This document shows, piece after piece, positions 19,374-28,375 of a stretch of 64,000 nucleotides of DNA (positions within the stretch are counted from its first letter, which is position 1; each line of letters begins with the position of its first letter). Origin of the DNA: Gammaproteobacteria bacterium (GTDB lineage Bacteria > Pseudomonadota > Gammaproteobacteria > Xanthomonadales > SZUA-36); contig JAUIBE010000004.1 in the NCBI GenBank assembly GCA_030428105.1, positions 62,001 to 126,000 of the forward strand, in the 5' to 3' direction. The notes under the pieces are model-generated. The model saw nothing but the letters and a program-made list of their open reading frames with translations. It made no database searches and was not told the origin of the DNA. Both the position numbers and the translations under genes were made by a program.

Positions 19374-20651
19374 ATGAGAAAAAACCACCTTAACTCGTAC
19401 AAGGTTTCGCTCCGCCCGGCCATGGCCTGGATTGCATGCGCCATCAGCCTGCTTGCGTGCACCACTGTTTGGGCCCAGGAGCGCGTCTACGAGGTGCACT
19501 ACCTGGTCACCGTTGACCCGGCCAGTCACAGCGCTTCCGTGCGCATGACGCTGGACCAACCCAGCGATTTCGTCCGCGAGATGCGCTTCCGGGTTGATCC
19601 GGAACGCCACACCGCTTTCGAAGGTGACGGCACCCTCACCCCCGATGGCGACTACCTGCGCTGGGTACCGCCGCAAACTGGCGGGCAAATCAGCTGGCGC
19701 GCCGTGCTGGAAAGCCAGCGCCGGAATGGCGCCTACGACGGTATGCTGGGCGACGAGTGGGCGGTTTTCCGCGGCGATGACCTGGTTCCGCCGGCGTCAA
19801 CACGCAGCCTCAAGGGCGCGCGTTCGCGCGCGCGGCTGGAGTTCGAGCTGCCCCGCGGCTGGTCCTCGATCACGCCCTATCGCAAGGCCGACTCCGGCGA
19901 ATACCTGGTGGCGCATCCGAACCGAAACTTTGATCGTCCGACGGGCTGGATGGCGCTGGGCAACATCGGTGTACGCTGGGCCACTATTGCGGACACCCAG
20001 GTGGCGGTTGCCGGGCCTGTCGGCCAGGGCATGCGCCGGCAGGATATTCTCGCCTTTCTGCGCTGGACGCTGCCCACCTTTGTTTCCATATTTCCCGACC
20101 TGGAAGACCGCCTGCTGATCGTGGGCGCGGGCGACCCGATGTGGCGCGGCGGCCTGTCCGGCCCGGCTTCGTTGTTCCTCCACGCCGATCGGCCGCTGAT
20201 CAGCGAAAACGGCACCAGCACCTTGCTCCACGAACTGGTGCATGTAGCCACTTCGATGAGCGCAGCACGCGGTTCCGACTGGATCGTTGAAGGCCTGGCC
20301 GAATACTACGCGCTGGAAGTGCTGGTGCGCTCAGGCACCACCAGCCCGCGCCGCCATCGTGAGTCGATAGAAGATGTCTCTGAATGGGGCGAATCCGCCG
20401 AGGACCTGTTTGTCGGCGCAGCCGGAGGCGAGGTCACTGCCCGCGCCGTGGTGGTGATGCGCAACGTCGATGAGCAGATTCGCGCCGGCTCAGACGGCGC
20501 ACACAGCCTGGATGACGTGGCGCGCGCGCTGAGCGGTGAATCCCGGGTCAGCTACGAGCAGTTCAAGGCGCTGGCCGAGGAATTCGCCGGCGGCCCAGTA
20601 AAAGCACTGCAACCATCCCGCCTGCCCGGCTCCCCGCAAGCACAGGAATAA
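19374..20651 (+). CDS. exported HExxH protein (putative gluzincin metallopeptidase)
   Basis: 425 residues with a signal peptide (AWIACAISLLACTTVWAQ), so periplasmic or secreted; the LLAC stretch is a marginal lipobox. Near residue 286 is HELVH, followed by WIVEGLAEYYALE, the arrangement of Zn peptidases in which the Glu of EG is the third ligand, although the spacing (15 residues) is shorter than the 18 of M1 peptidases. The N-terminal half is beta-rich and unassigned. It follows prmC by 9 bases; a functional link is not evident. Family assignment is tentative. Confidence 0.75.
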   Translation: MRKNHLNSYKVSLRPAMAWIACAISLLACTTVWAQERVYEVHYLVTVDPASHSASVRMTLDQPSDFVREMRFRVDPERHTAFEGDGTLTPDGDYLRWVPPQTGGQISWRAVLESQRRNGAYDGMLGDEWAVFRGDDLVPPASTRSLKGARSRARLEFELPRGWSSITPYRKADSGEYLVAHPNRNFDRPTGWMALGNIGVRWATIADTQVAVAGPVGQGMRRQDILAFLRWTLPTFVSIFPDLEDRLLIVGAGDPMWRGGLSGPASLFLHADRPLISENGTSTLLHELVHVATSMSAARGSDWIVEGLAEYYALEVLVRSGTTSPRRHRESIEDVSEWGESAEDLFVGAAGGEVTARAVVVMRNVDEQIRAGSDGAHSLDDVARALSGESRVSYEQFKALAEEFAGGPVKALQPSRLPGSPQAQE

Positions 20652-20658
20652 GCCAGCC

Positions 20659-20695
20659 AAAAAAAACCCCGCGAGGGCGAACCATCGCGGGGTTT
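20659..20695. terminator. bidirectional intrinsic terminator
   Basis: CCCCGCGA (20667-20674) and TCGCGGGG (20685-20692) form an 8-bp stem with a 10-base loop. An A-run (20659-20666) on the left gives eight T's on the minus strand, and GGTTTC follows on the right. It can end both the HExxH gene (+) and the convergent IPTL-CTERM gene (-), best on the minus strand. Confidence 0.85.
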
Positions 20696-20740
20696 CAGGC
20701 TTGTGCCCGGTGCTTATGCCGGGCTTTGTCCGTTTACGCC

Positions 20741-21499
20741 TTATACAAAGCGGCGCGCAGCAACAAAGCCAACACCCAGCATCAGCATGGCCATGATGGC
20801 CAGGCCGTACTGGCTGAGGGTCGGGATGCCTTCGTACAGACGGGTGTTGTAAATGGTGCAGGCAGCGTCTGAGCCAAGCAGCACAGAAACGGCTTCACAG
20901 TCGCTGGCATCAGACTCAGCGCCATTCACCGGGGCTTCGTACACGGTACAAACCGTGCTGCCGTCCCAGTGCGGGCGCAGGCCGATATTGGAAGTCGCTT
21001 CATCGCCAACGAAATTCACGTTGCCGTTGAAGTTGCCGTGGGTCGCGCCATTGAACACGCCCGAGCAGCTGAAATCAGCACTGGCGAACGTGTTGTTGTC
21101 GAAACCGGGGTTTTCGTCAATCCACACCTTGGTGACTTCGAAATTCACAAAATCGACGCTCAGGTCGAAATCGCACTCGTTGGATGACTGGTCAGCAACC
21201 GCGGTGAATTCGCACGCGGCTGAAGGGGTGTAACCCTCGGCATCGGTGACAGAAACTTCACAGTCCATCTCGCCATCGGCGAAGTTGGTGATGATGAAGG
21301 TCACGCCACCGGCTTCAGTGATGTCCTGGGTCTGGCTCAGCGGCTGACCAGTATTACACTGCAGGGTCACGTCCACGGAACCCGGATTGTTGTCGTCGAA
21401 ATCGACGGTTACAGGGAACTGGGCAGAAGTCTGTGCCTGGGCCAGTCCCGGAAGAATCATTGCGGCAGCCGCAATGAGAATTGCACGTTTGAAAGACAT
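20741..21499 (-). CDS. secreted protein with IPTL-CTERM sorting signal
   Basis: 252 residues from the ATG at 21499 (GGAG 7 bases upstream). Signal peptide ends at AQA (about residue 23). The C-terminus IPTLSQYGLAIMAMLMLG followed by VGFVAARRF is the tripartite IPTL-CTERM signal: IPTL motif, one membrane helix, basic tail. Proteins of this class are thought to be processed and anchored at the surface by a dedicated exosortase-like system. The middle is acidic, Asn/Asp-rich and beta-type with several Cys residues; no other domain recognised. A 7-bp hairpin lies in its leader (21542-21559). Confidence 0.85.
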   Translation of the reverse strand: MSFKRAILIAAAAMILPGLAQAQTSAQFPVTVDFDDNNPGSVDVTLQCNTGQPLSQTQDITEAGGVTFIITNFADGEMDCEVSVTDAEGYTPSAACEFTAVADQSSNECDFDLSVDFVNFEVTKVWIDENPGFDNNTFASADFSCSGVFNGATHGNFNGNVNFVGDEATSNIGLRPHWDGSTVCTVYEAPVNGAESDASDCEAVSVLLGSDAACTIYNTRLYEGIPTLSQYGLAIMAMLMLGVGFVAARRFV

Positions 21500-21541
21500 T
21501 GGGGTACTCCAATTTTTCCGTATTTTCAATTTCAGGCGCCT

Positions 21542-21559
21542 GGTCTTTTTGTAAAGACC
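21542..21559. other. short hairpin in the leader of the IPTL-CTERM gene
   Basis: GGTCTTT (21542-21548) and AAAGACC (21553-21559) form a perfect 7-bp stem with a 4-base loop, 43 bases upstream of the ATG. It could be a leader stem affecting mRNA stability or simply chance. Apart from this, nothing gene-like is visible between 21500 and 21790. Confidence 0.35.
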
Positions 21560-21790
21560 TTCAACGCCAGCTTCACTCCATAACGCACCCCGCACCGGTC
21601 AAGCCGGAACGGCGTTTGTGGTTCCTTTTGTGGAATTTTCCGGCAGCCCTGGATGAGCCAAATACCGGTAGAACCTTGAAGAAGCGGCGCATTATTCCAG
21701 CGTCGCAGCCCCAAGTCAACGTTTTCTTAACGTATTTTCAGGACCTTATTCGAGGTTCTTTTTCAGGTCTTTCCACGAACCGCCTATCGA

Positions 21791-23026
21791 CTACTTTTTA
21801 TTACTCGAGTCTCGCGAATCATGGACAACTTTGAGGCCGGAAGTTCCACTCGCTTCGTCGCCTTCTTCGGAATCTGCGGCGAGTTGTGGATCGACCTGCT
21901 TGGAGGCGCGTGCGCCGAGTTCCTTGAGCATTTCTGCCTGGCGCATGAGATTTCCGGCGCCGTTGGACAGCCGGTTTAGCGCGGTATCGTAACTTTCCTG
22001 GGCCTGGCGCAAACGGTCGCCAATTTGCTTCAGTGCGGAGACAAAATCGGCAAACTTGTCGTACAGAAGGCCGGCGCGCCCGGCGATTTCCCGTGCGTTG
22101 GTGTTCTGGCGATGAATCGCCCACACCGAACCTACCGTGCGCAGGGTGGCCAGCAGGTTGGTGGGTGAAAGCAGCGCCACCTTGTTTTGCAGGGCAAATG
22201 CTGGCAGCTCAGGGTCGTTTTGCAGCGCTTCGATCAGCGCCGCCTCGATAGGCACGAACATCAGCACGAAATCAAGCGCACCCAGTTCCGCCACCTCGGC
22301 GTAGCGTTTTTCACCCAGCGACTTGATGTGCTGGCGAATGGCGGCGATGTGGTCTTTGAGGTGGCCGGCGCGGGCCTCCTCTTCCTCTTCCGACTGGTAG
22401 CGCAGCCAGGCGTTGAGCGACACCTTGGAATCCATCACGATGGCCTTGCCCTCGGGCAGGCTCAGCACCAGGTCGGGTTGCACCCGGCTGCCGCTCTCGG
22501 TGGTGACCGATACCTGGGTGTGGAATTCACGGCCCTTTTCCAGCCCCGCCAGTTCCAGCAAGCGCTCCAGCTGCTGTTCGCCCCAGTTACCCTGGGTCTT
22601 GGCGCTGCGTGTCAGCGCGCGCGTGAGGTTGGTGGCATCGTCATGCAGGCGCACATTGAGCTGCTCAAGCTGCTTGAGTTTTTCCTGCAACACCCTGTTC
22701 TGGGCGGTTTCATCGCGGTGGGTTTGAGCCACCGTGCGGCGGAAATCATTGAGTTGATCGCCCAATGGCTTGAGCACGCTTTCAAGCTGCTTTTCGTTGA
22801 GCTGGGAGAGCTTTTCGCTGCGCTCTTCGAAGATCCGCCCAGCCAGGCGCTCAAACGCCTCGTTCATACGCTGCTCGGTTTGGCCCGACTCCTCGGCGGC
22901 TTTGCGCCGGCTGACCGAGGACGAGACCCAGGAAAAAACCACCGCCAGCAACAGGCCGACGAGCAGCCCCACCAGCAGGCCAAGCGCCGGCGTTGCAATG
23001 CCCAGATCTGCCAGGAACAGGTTCAC
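21791..23026 (-). CDS. rmuC: DNA recombination protein RmuC
   Basis: RmuC-family protein of 411 residues: an N-terminal membrane segment (GLLVGLLVGLLLAVVFSWV), a long coiled coil, then a nuclease-like domain with ERLLELAGLEKGREF and VVMDSKVSLNAW (PD-(D/E)xK-type core). The family limits DNA inversions at short inverted repeats in E. coli; biochemical function is unproven. The start is GTG and overlaps the mazG stop by 4 bases. Confidence 0.93.
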   Translation of the reverse strand: MNLFLADLGIATPALGLLVGLLVGLLLAVVFSWVSSSVSRRKAAEESGQTEQRMNEAFERLAGRIFEERSEKLSQLNEKQLESVLKPLGDQLNDFRRTVAQTHRDETAQNRVLQEKLKQLEQLNVRLHDDATNLTRALTRSAKTQGNWGEQQLERLLELAGLEKGREFHTQVSVTTESGSRVQPDLVLSLPEGKAIVMDSKVSLNAWLRYQSEEEEEARAGHLKDHIAAIRQHIKSLGEKRYAEVAELGALDFVLMFVPIEAALIEALQNDPELPAFALQNKVALLSPTNLLATLRTVGSVWAIHRQNTNAREIAGRAGLLYDKFADFVSALKQIGDRLRQAQESYDTALNRLSNGAGNLMRQAEMLKELGARASKQVDPQLAADSEEGDEASGTSGLKVVHDSRDSSNKK

Positions 23027-23793
23027 TCAGAATTTTCCTTCTTCACCGATTGCCACAGGGTTTCCATTTCTTCCAGGCTCATCGCCTCGAGGTTCTCTTT
23101 GCCGCCACCGGCCTGCTCAACAGCGCGAAATCGCGTTTCGAACTTGGCGTTGGCGCGGCGCAGGGCGCGTGCAGGGTCGACCTTGAGCTTGCGCGCCAGG
23201 TTGGTGACCACGAACAGCAGGTCGCCAATCTCGTCCTCGATGGCGGCGGGGTCGTTTTCCGCAACCGCTTCGCGGATCTCGGCCACCTCCTCGTCAAACT
23301 TGTCCAGCACCTGGCTGGCGTCCGGCCAGTCGAAACCCACCTGCGCGGCGCGTTTTTGCAGCTTCACCGAGCGCTGCAGCTCAGCCATGCCGCGCGGAAT
23401 GCCATCGAGCACGCTTTCCATGCCCTTCGCCTCGCGCTCGCGGGCCTTGGCGGCTTCCCAGGCGCGGGTCTGGGCGGCGATGTCCTCCACCGGCTGGTCG
23501 CCAAATACGTGCGGGTGGCGGCTGATCATTTTTTCGCAGATCGCTTCCACTACATCCTGGAAATGAAATGCGCCCGCTTCGCGCGCCATCTGGGCGTGGA
23601 ACACCACCTGGAACAACAGGTCGCCCAACTCGTCGCGCAGGTCGTCCATGCTGCCGCGCTCAATCGCATCGGCCACCTCGTAGGCCTCTTCGATGGTGTA
23701 CGGCGCAATGGTGGCGAAATCCTGCTCGGCGTCCCACGGACACCCCAGCTCTGCATCCCGCAAGCGGGACATGATTTGTAACAGTCGATCCAT
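23023..23793 (-). CDS. mazG: nucleoside triphosphate pyrophosphohydrolase MazG
   Basis: All-alpha NTP pyrophosphatase, 256 residues, converting NTPs to NMP plus PPi and thought to clear aberrant nucleotides. Two MazG repeats are visible with Mg-binding EExxE/ELGD patterns: CPWDAEQDFATIAPYTIEEA with ELGDLLFQVVFHA, then a second with EIGDLLFVVTNLAR. It is translationally coupled to rmuC and sits 12 bases after the sensor kinase region on the same strand. Confidence 0.95.
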   Translation of the reverse strand: MDRLLQIMSRLRDAELGCPWDAEQDFATIAPYTIEEAYEVADAIERGSMDDLRDELGDLLFQVVFHAQMAREAGAFHFQDVVEAICEKMISRHPHVFGDQPVEDIAAQTRAWEAAKAREREAKGMESVLDGIPRGMAELQRSVKLQKRAAQVGFDWPDASQVLDKFDEEVAEIREAVAENDPAAIEDEIGDLLFVVTNLARKLKVDPARALRRANAKFETRFRAVEQAGGGKENLEAMSLEEMETLWQSVKKENSE

Positions 23794-23805
23794 GCTCTGA
23801 CCTGG

Positions 23806-25227
23806 CTAGGTCGGCGCTATTTCTATTTTTACGCTGGCGCCGCCCAGCTCGCTCCTCGATATCGAGATGTCGCCACCATAGGCCGAAACAAGCTCAAGGA
23901 CAATCGCCAGCCCCAGTCCGTGGCCTTCAACACGCTCATCGCCACGCACCCCGCGCTGCAAAAGTTGCGACCAGCGGCTGGGCTCAATGCCCGGCCCGTC
24001 GTCTTCCACGAGCATCCACAAGCCCGGACGATTGCTCGAACCTTCCACCGCGGCGGCGGATATCCGAACTTTCGAGGCGCCGTACTTGAACGCGTTGTCG
24101 AACAGGTTGCCCATCAATTCCAGCAAGTCCCGCTTTTCACCGTAAAACTGCAACTCGGGCGTAATGGTGGCATCCACCGCTATCATTTTCTGAGAATAGA
24201 CTTTTTGCAACGATGCCAGAACACGGTTCGCCTCGGGCAGAACCGCCACCGGCTCGGCCAGGGTGCGGCGGGTGGATGCCGCAGCGCGATGCAGGCGGGT
24301 GGAGATCAGGTGGTCCATGTCCTCGGCCGCCTTGTCGATGGCCTGGCGAGCCTCCTCGCCTTCCACGTGCACCCCCGCGCGGATCACCGCCAGCGGAGTT
24401 TTCAGGCTATGGGCCAGCGAGTCCAGGGCATTGCGGTAACGTTCCTGGTTGGCCTGCTCGGTGTCCAGCAGGCGATTGACGTTTCGCGCCAGCGGTTCCA
24501 ACTCCGATGGGTATCGCCCCTGCAGGCGTGATGATTTGCCTGACTCGATGCCAGCCACATCCTCGGCCACCCGGCGCAGCGGGCGAAAAGCCATCAGCAC
24601 CATCAGCAACTGGGCAATGACCAGGATCACCCCAGCAGCCGCCAGCGAGCGCACCAGGCTCTGCTGGAAGCCCTCGAGCTGCGCCTCAAGCTGGCCCGGT
24701 TCGACCAGGATCACCACGGTCATCGGCACCACGGTCTGGTCGGGCAGTTCCCAGGCAATGCCATAGCGGAAGGCGTAGAATTCGAGGGTTGGCCCGGGTT
24801 CGCTGAACTGGATTTCGCCAGCGCCCAGCGGTTCCAACTCGGGAAGCTCGACGCCCAGCGCCGATGGCGAACTCCAGTGCGAACCGCCGTCGTGCAGGTG
24901 CGCGTAAATGCCCGAGCCAGGCTGGGTAAGCCGCGGATCGCCCAGGTCATCGCCCACCGTCAGGCGACCGGCCGGATCAACATCCGAGGCGGCCAGCACC
25001 AGGTAAACGTAGGATTCCATGCGCTCTCTCAGCGCAATTTCCGCCGCGCGGTGCTGGGCGGCGCTGAGGGCAATGCCGACAATCACCAGCGCCACCACCA
25101 TCACCGTGGTGGCCAACAGCAACAGGCGAAGCCGCAAAGAAAATGGTCGTCCAGCGCCCGGCGCAGGCATTGCTTCGGCGGCCCCGGCCGCTTGTTCCTG
25201 TGAGTGCGCTTCCTGCCGCTCAGGCAT
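23806..25227 (-). CDS. PhoQ-like sensor histidine kinase
   Basis: Inner-membrane kinase of 473 residues: one TM (about 29-55), a periplasmic sensor of roughly 130 residues, a second TM (about 190-212), HAMP-like linker, HisKA with the phospho-acceptor His in SLAHSLKTPLAVIRAG, and a HATPase with NLFDNAFKYGASK, EDDGPGI and GHGLGLAIVLELV. The HSLKTPL box and layout resemble PhoQ-type kinases. It overlaps its response regulator by 8 bases. Signal unknown. Confidence 0.93.
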   Translation of the reverse strand: MPERQEAHSQEQAAGAAEAMPAPGAGRPFSLRLRLLLLATTVMVVALVIVGIALSAAQHRAAEIALRERMESYVYLVLAASDVDPAGRLTVGDDLGDPRLTQPGSGIYAHLHDGGSHWSSPSALGVELPELEPLGAGEIQFSEPGPTLEFYAFRYGIAWELPDQTVVPMTVVILVEPGQLEAQLEGFQQSLVRSLAAAGVILVIAQLLMVLMAFRPLRRVAEDVAGIESGKSSRLQGRYPSELEPLARNVNRLLDTEQANQERYRNALDSLAHSLKTPLAVIRAGVHVEGEEARQAIDKAAEDMDHLISTRLHRAAASTRRTLAEPVAVLPEANRVLASLQKVYSQKMIAVDATITPELQFYGEKRDLLELMGNLFDNAFKYGASKVRISAAAVEGSSNRPGLWMLVEDDGPGIEPSRWSQLLQRGVRGDERVEGHGLGLAIVLELVSAYGGDISISRSELGGASVKIEIAPT

Positions 25228-25909
25228 TCGCCGTATCAGGCTTCAGCGCCAGCCGGTAACCACGGCCGCGAAGCGTCTCGATGGGTTTTAGCTCGCCCGC
25301 TGGGTCGAGTTTCTTGCGCAAGCGGCCGATAAACACCTCGATAACGTTGCTGTCGCGGTCGTCGTCTTCTTCGTAGATGTGCTCGGAAAGGTCTGTTTTG
25401 GTGACCACCTCGTCGGGATGCATCACCAGGTATTGCAGCACCTTGAACTCGTAGGTGGTCAGTTCCACCTCGGCGCCATCCAGGTGCACCCGCTGGGCGG
25501 TCAAGTCCACGCTGATGGGCCCCAGGCGCACATTGGGCTGTGCGTGGCCGCCAGCGCGGCGCAGTAAGGCATGCACCCGCGCCATCAGTTCTTCAGGGTG
25601 GAACGGCTTGGTGAGGTAATCATCGGCGCCGGCTTCCAGGCCGGCGACCTTGTCCTGCCACTCGGTGCGCGCAGTCAACACAAGAATCGGGAACTTGCGT
25701 CCGTTCTCACGCAACTTGCGGATCAGGTCGAGGCCGGGGATTTCGGGCAAGCCCAGGTCGATGATCGCCAGGTCTACCGGGTATTCGTCGCCAAGAAACA
25801 ACCCTTCGCGCCCTTCCGCCGCGGTATCAACCGCAAACCCGGCGGTGCGAAGCTGGCTGGACAGGGATTCCAGCAGGCGTACATCGTCTTCAACCACCAG
25901 TACTCTCAT
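25220..25909 (-). CDS. OmpR/PhoP-family response regulator
   Basis: 229 residues from the ATG at 25909 (GGAG 8 bases upstream). Receiver domain with VVEDD, phospho-Asp51 in AIIDLGLP, Thr in VLTARTE and Lys in YLTKPFHPEEL; C-terminal winged helix ending LRGRGYRLALK. Partner of the adjacent kinase. Located 4 bases after the small PepSY-like gene, giving a three-gene operon. Confidence 0.95.
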   Translation of the reverse strand: MRVLVVEDDVRLLESLSSQLRTAGFAVDTAAEGREGLFLGDEYPVDLAIIDLGLPEIPGLDLIRKLRENGRKFPILVLTARTEWQDKVAGLEAGADDYLTKPFHPEELMARVHALLRRAGGHAQPNVRLGPISVDLTAQRVHLDGAEVELTTYEFKVLQYLVMHPDEVVTKTDLSEHIYEEDDDRDSNVIEVFIGRLRKKLDPAGELKPIETLRGRGYRLALKPDTANA

Positions 25910-25913
25910 GCAG

Positions 25914-26168
25914 CTATCTCCGGCCCGAATTGCGCACCGGAACACGCACTACCTTGACCACCCCGTCGCGCGTGAGCAGCTTGATGACATGGACCTGGCG
26001 GTCGCCATCCTTCACCGTGCGCGCGGAAAGTACCTTGGCGTCGTACTGGCGCGCGGCCTGGCGCGCGGCTTCTTCTAGCGACTGGGCAAAGGCGTCCGAA
26101 ACCACGCACAGGCTGAGCGCGAACGCGGCCAGCGCCGGCAGGATCAACTTGAAGATTCGCGTGGTCAT
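25914..26168 (-). CDS. small exported PepSY-like protein
   Basis: 84 residues: signal peptide (LILPALAAFALSLCVVSDAFA) then about 55 residues resembling a single PepSY repeat (EEAARQAARQYDAKVLSARTV followed by VHVIKLLTRDGVVKVVRVPV). It leads the operon with the PhoPQ-like pair. PepSY proteins are often next to such systems and may modulate the sensor or a periplasmic protease; that role is inference. Confidence 0.8.
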   Translation of the reverse strand: MTTRIFKLILPALAAFALSLCVVSDAFAQSLEEAARQAARQYDAKVLSARTVKDGDRQVHVIKLLTRDGVVKVVRVPVRNSGRR

Positions 26169-26278
26169 TTCAAACCGGAATTTTCCGCCCAGGTGGTGAA
26201 ACTGGCCACCATTCTAGTGGAATTCAATGAACCCTGGCTGAACCGCCCGCTTGCTGCGGCAAGGCGGAAAAACCCGCC

Positions 26279-27538
26279 TCAACCGACCGTTTGCGCCAGG
26301 CGACGTTCGAGGAATCGACGCTCAGGTTCCTGTTCTGCCAACTGCAGGGCTTGTTGATAGGCGGCGCGCGAAGCCTGGGTGCGACCCATCCGCCGCAACA
26401 GCTCGGCACGGGCAGAGTGGGCGAACTGGTAGTTGACCAGGGCTCCGCGCTCAAGGATGGCATCAATCTGCGCCAGGCCTGCAGCGGGACCATCGCGCAT
26501 GGCTATGGCCACGGCCCGGTTGAGTTCAACCACGGGGTTGGGCTCGATACGCAGCAGCACATCGTAGAGCGCCACGATCTGGGGCCAGTCCGTGTCCTCG
26601 GCGCGGGGTGCTTCGCAATGCACCGCGGAAATCGCGGCCTGTAGCGTGTAGGCCCCGAAACGCCCCGAGCGCAACGCCTGCTCAACGAGCTTAACGCCCT
26701 CGGCAATCTGCGCCTGGTCCCACAGGCTTCGATCCTGTTCGTCCAGCAGCACGAGGTCGCCCGCGGCGTTGCTGCGCGCCTGGCGGCGTGCGTCATTGAG
26801 CAACATCAGGGCCAACAGGCCAACGGCTTCTGGATCGGGGTTGCGCAGCAGTTGCAACAGCTGGCGCGCCAGGCGAATGGCTTCAGCGGAAAGGTCTGTG
26901 CGAATGGCTTCCTCGCCCGAAGACGCCGAGTAGCCCTCGTTGAAGAACAGGTAGATCACCTTGAGGACGCTTTGTAACCGCCCCGGGAGGTCCTTCGCTG
27001 AAGGTATTTCGTATGGAATGCCCGCATCGCGAATCTTGTTCTTGGCGCGAACGATGCGCTGTGCCAGGGTGGAGGCCTTCACCAGGTAAGCGCTGGCGAT
27101 TTCCTCCGTGGTCAGCCCGCAAACTTCGCGCAAAGTCAGCGCTACCCGCGTTTCAGGGGCCAGCGCCGGGTGGCAGCAGGTGAAGATCAGCCGCAGGTGG
27201 TCGTCCTCCACGCTGCTTTCGTCCAGGTCAAGTTCATGCTCCGCAACGCTTTCCAGGCCATGGGCCATCTCCCGCACCGAGGCGTCAAAGCGTGAACGGC
27301 GGCGCAGGCGGTCGATAGCTTTGAACCTTCCGGTGGATACCAGCCAGGCGCGAGCGTTCTCGGGAACACCCTCACTCGGCCATTGCTGCATGGCGGCCGC
27401 GAACGCGTCATGCAGCGCCTCTTCCGCCAGGTAAAAGTCGCCCAACAGGCGAATCAGGGTGGCCAGCACCCGGCGCGACTCCTCGCGGTAGATGGAGCCT
27501 ACGCGGGCGCCGATATCGCTTGGCTGGGGACCTGGCAT
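26279..27538 (-). CDS. ECF42-type RNA polymerase sigma factor with C-terminal TPR extension
   Basis: 419 residues, far longer than ordinary ECF sigmas. Region 2 spans about 13-75 (ARVGSIYREESRRVLATLIRL ... RARAWLVSTGRFKAIDRLRRR pattern) and region 4 about 120-170 (LTLREVCGLTTEEIASAYLV). The C-terminal ~230 residues are helical repeats, as in the ECF42 group, where the extension is needed for activity and replaces an anti-sigma factor. It lies 17 bases after a DUF1428 gene and in the same operon as a DGPF/YCII protein, the hallmark ECF42 context. A candidate target promoter is at 28376-28402. Confidence 0.92.
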   Translation of the reverse strand: MPGPQPSDIGARVGSIYREESRRVLATLIRLLGDFYLAEEALHDAFAAAMQQWPSEGVPENARAWLVSTGRFKAIDRLRRRSRFDASVREMAHGLESVAEHELDLDESSVEDDHLRLIFTCCHPALAPETRVALTLREVCGLTTEEIASAYLVKASTLAQRIVRAKNKIRDAGIPYEIPSAKDLPGRLQSVLKVIYLFFNEGYSASSGEEAIRTDLSAEAIRLARQLLQLLRNPDPEAVGLLALMLLNDARRQARSNAAGDLVLLDEQDRSLWDQAQIAEGVKLVEQALRSGRFGAYTLQAAISAVHCEAPRAEDTDWPQIVALYDVLLRIEPNPVVELNRAVAIAMRDGPAAGLAQIDAILERGALVNYQFAHSARAELLRRMGRTQASRAAYQQALQLAEQEPERRFLERRLAQTVG

Positions 27539-27555
27539 TCGAACAGCCGCGGACC

Positions 27556-27915
27556 TCAGAGATCAACAATGGTCTTGAAGCCGCCCCAGAACATGCGCTT
27601 GGCGTCAAAGGGCATGGTTTCAGGCCCAAATCCCTCGAAACGCGGGTCGTTCATGGCTTTCTTGTTGACCTCATCACGCTGCTCGCGCGATTCGTAAATA
27701 ATGAAGGCGAAAACCACGGTCTCGTCCTCGGTGCATTGCACGCTGCGGGGGAACGAGGTGACTTCGCCGGCTTCCACGTCGTCCGCCAGGCACTCCACGT
27801 AGGCCAGCGCACCGTATTCCTTCCAGACTTCTCCGGCCAACCGGGCTACTTCCAGGTACTCATCCACCTTGTCCCTGGGCACGGGCACAACAAATCCGTC
27901 TACGTATCTACTCAT
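27556..27915 (-). CDS. DUF1428 family protein
   Basis: Dimeric ferredoxin-like-fold protein of about 119 residues (MSRYVDGFVVPVPRDKVDEY ... RMFWGGFKTIVDL), function unknown. The ATG at 27915 has GGAGG at 9 bases; an ATG six bases earlier is only 3 bases from it. It lies between the DGPF protein and the sigma factor; proteins of this fold are common cargo of ECF42 operons. Confidence 0.88.
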   Translation of the reverse strand: MSRYVDGFVVPVPRDKVDEYLEVARLAGEVWKEYGALAYVECLADDVEAGEVTSFPRSVQCTEDETVVFAFIIYESREQRDEVNKKAMNDPRFEGFGPETMPFDAKRMFWGGFKTIVDL

Positions 27916-27999
27916 TTCCATTTACCTCCGGGGTTCAGGGTTTTCATGTTGATTCAGTGGTGATGCGCCCGTGCGGGGTTGGATCGCCGCACAAGCCAT

Positions 28000-28341
28000 T
28001 CACAGCGTACGTCCCTCCAATTGCCGTACAGGGCGAACTTCAATGCTACCGATGGTCGCCGGTGGAATCTGCGAGGCAATTTCTATGGCTTCATCCAGGT
28101 TTTCGGCCTCGATCATGTAGAAACCCGCCAACTGCTCCTTGGTTTCAGCAAAAGGGCCATCGCTGACATGCACCTCGCCCTCACGCACGCGCACGGTGGT
28201 GGCGGTGTGCACCGGCTGCAGCGCATCTGAAGCGTGGCAGCGGCCGCTGTCTCGCAGTTGCTTGTCGAAGGCGACGCAGTGCGCATCATCCACCGTGGCC
28301 ATCTTTTCTTCCTGGCCGTATACCAGGCAAAGATATTTCAT
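28000..28341 (-). CDS. DGPF/YCII-domain protein
   Basis: 113 residues with the diagnostic DGPFAETKEQLAGF motif of YCII-related (DGPF) proteins and a C-terminal IEVRPV strand. The fold is ferredoxin-like; biochemical role unknown. It is the first gene after a candidate ECF42 promoter, and the operon runs DGPF - DUF1428 - sigma. Confidence 0.9.
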   Translation of the reverse strand: MKYLCLVYGQEEKMATVDDAHCVAFDKQLRDSGRCHASDALQPVHTATTVRVREGEVHVSDGPFAETKEQLAGFYMIEAENLDEAIEIASQIPPATIGSIEVRPVRQLEGRTL

Positions 28342-28375
28342 GGGCAGTCTCCGATTAACGAATAGTCACACTTTA

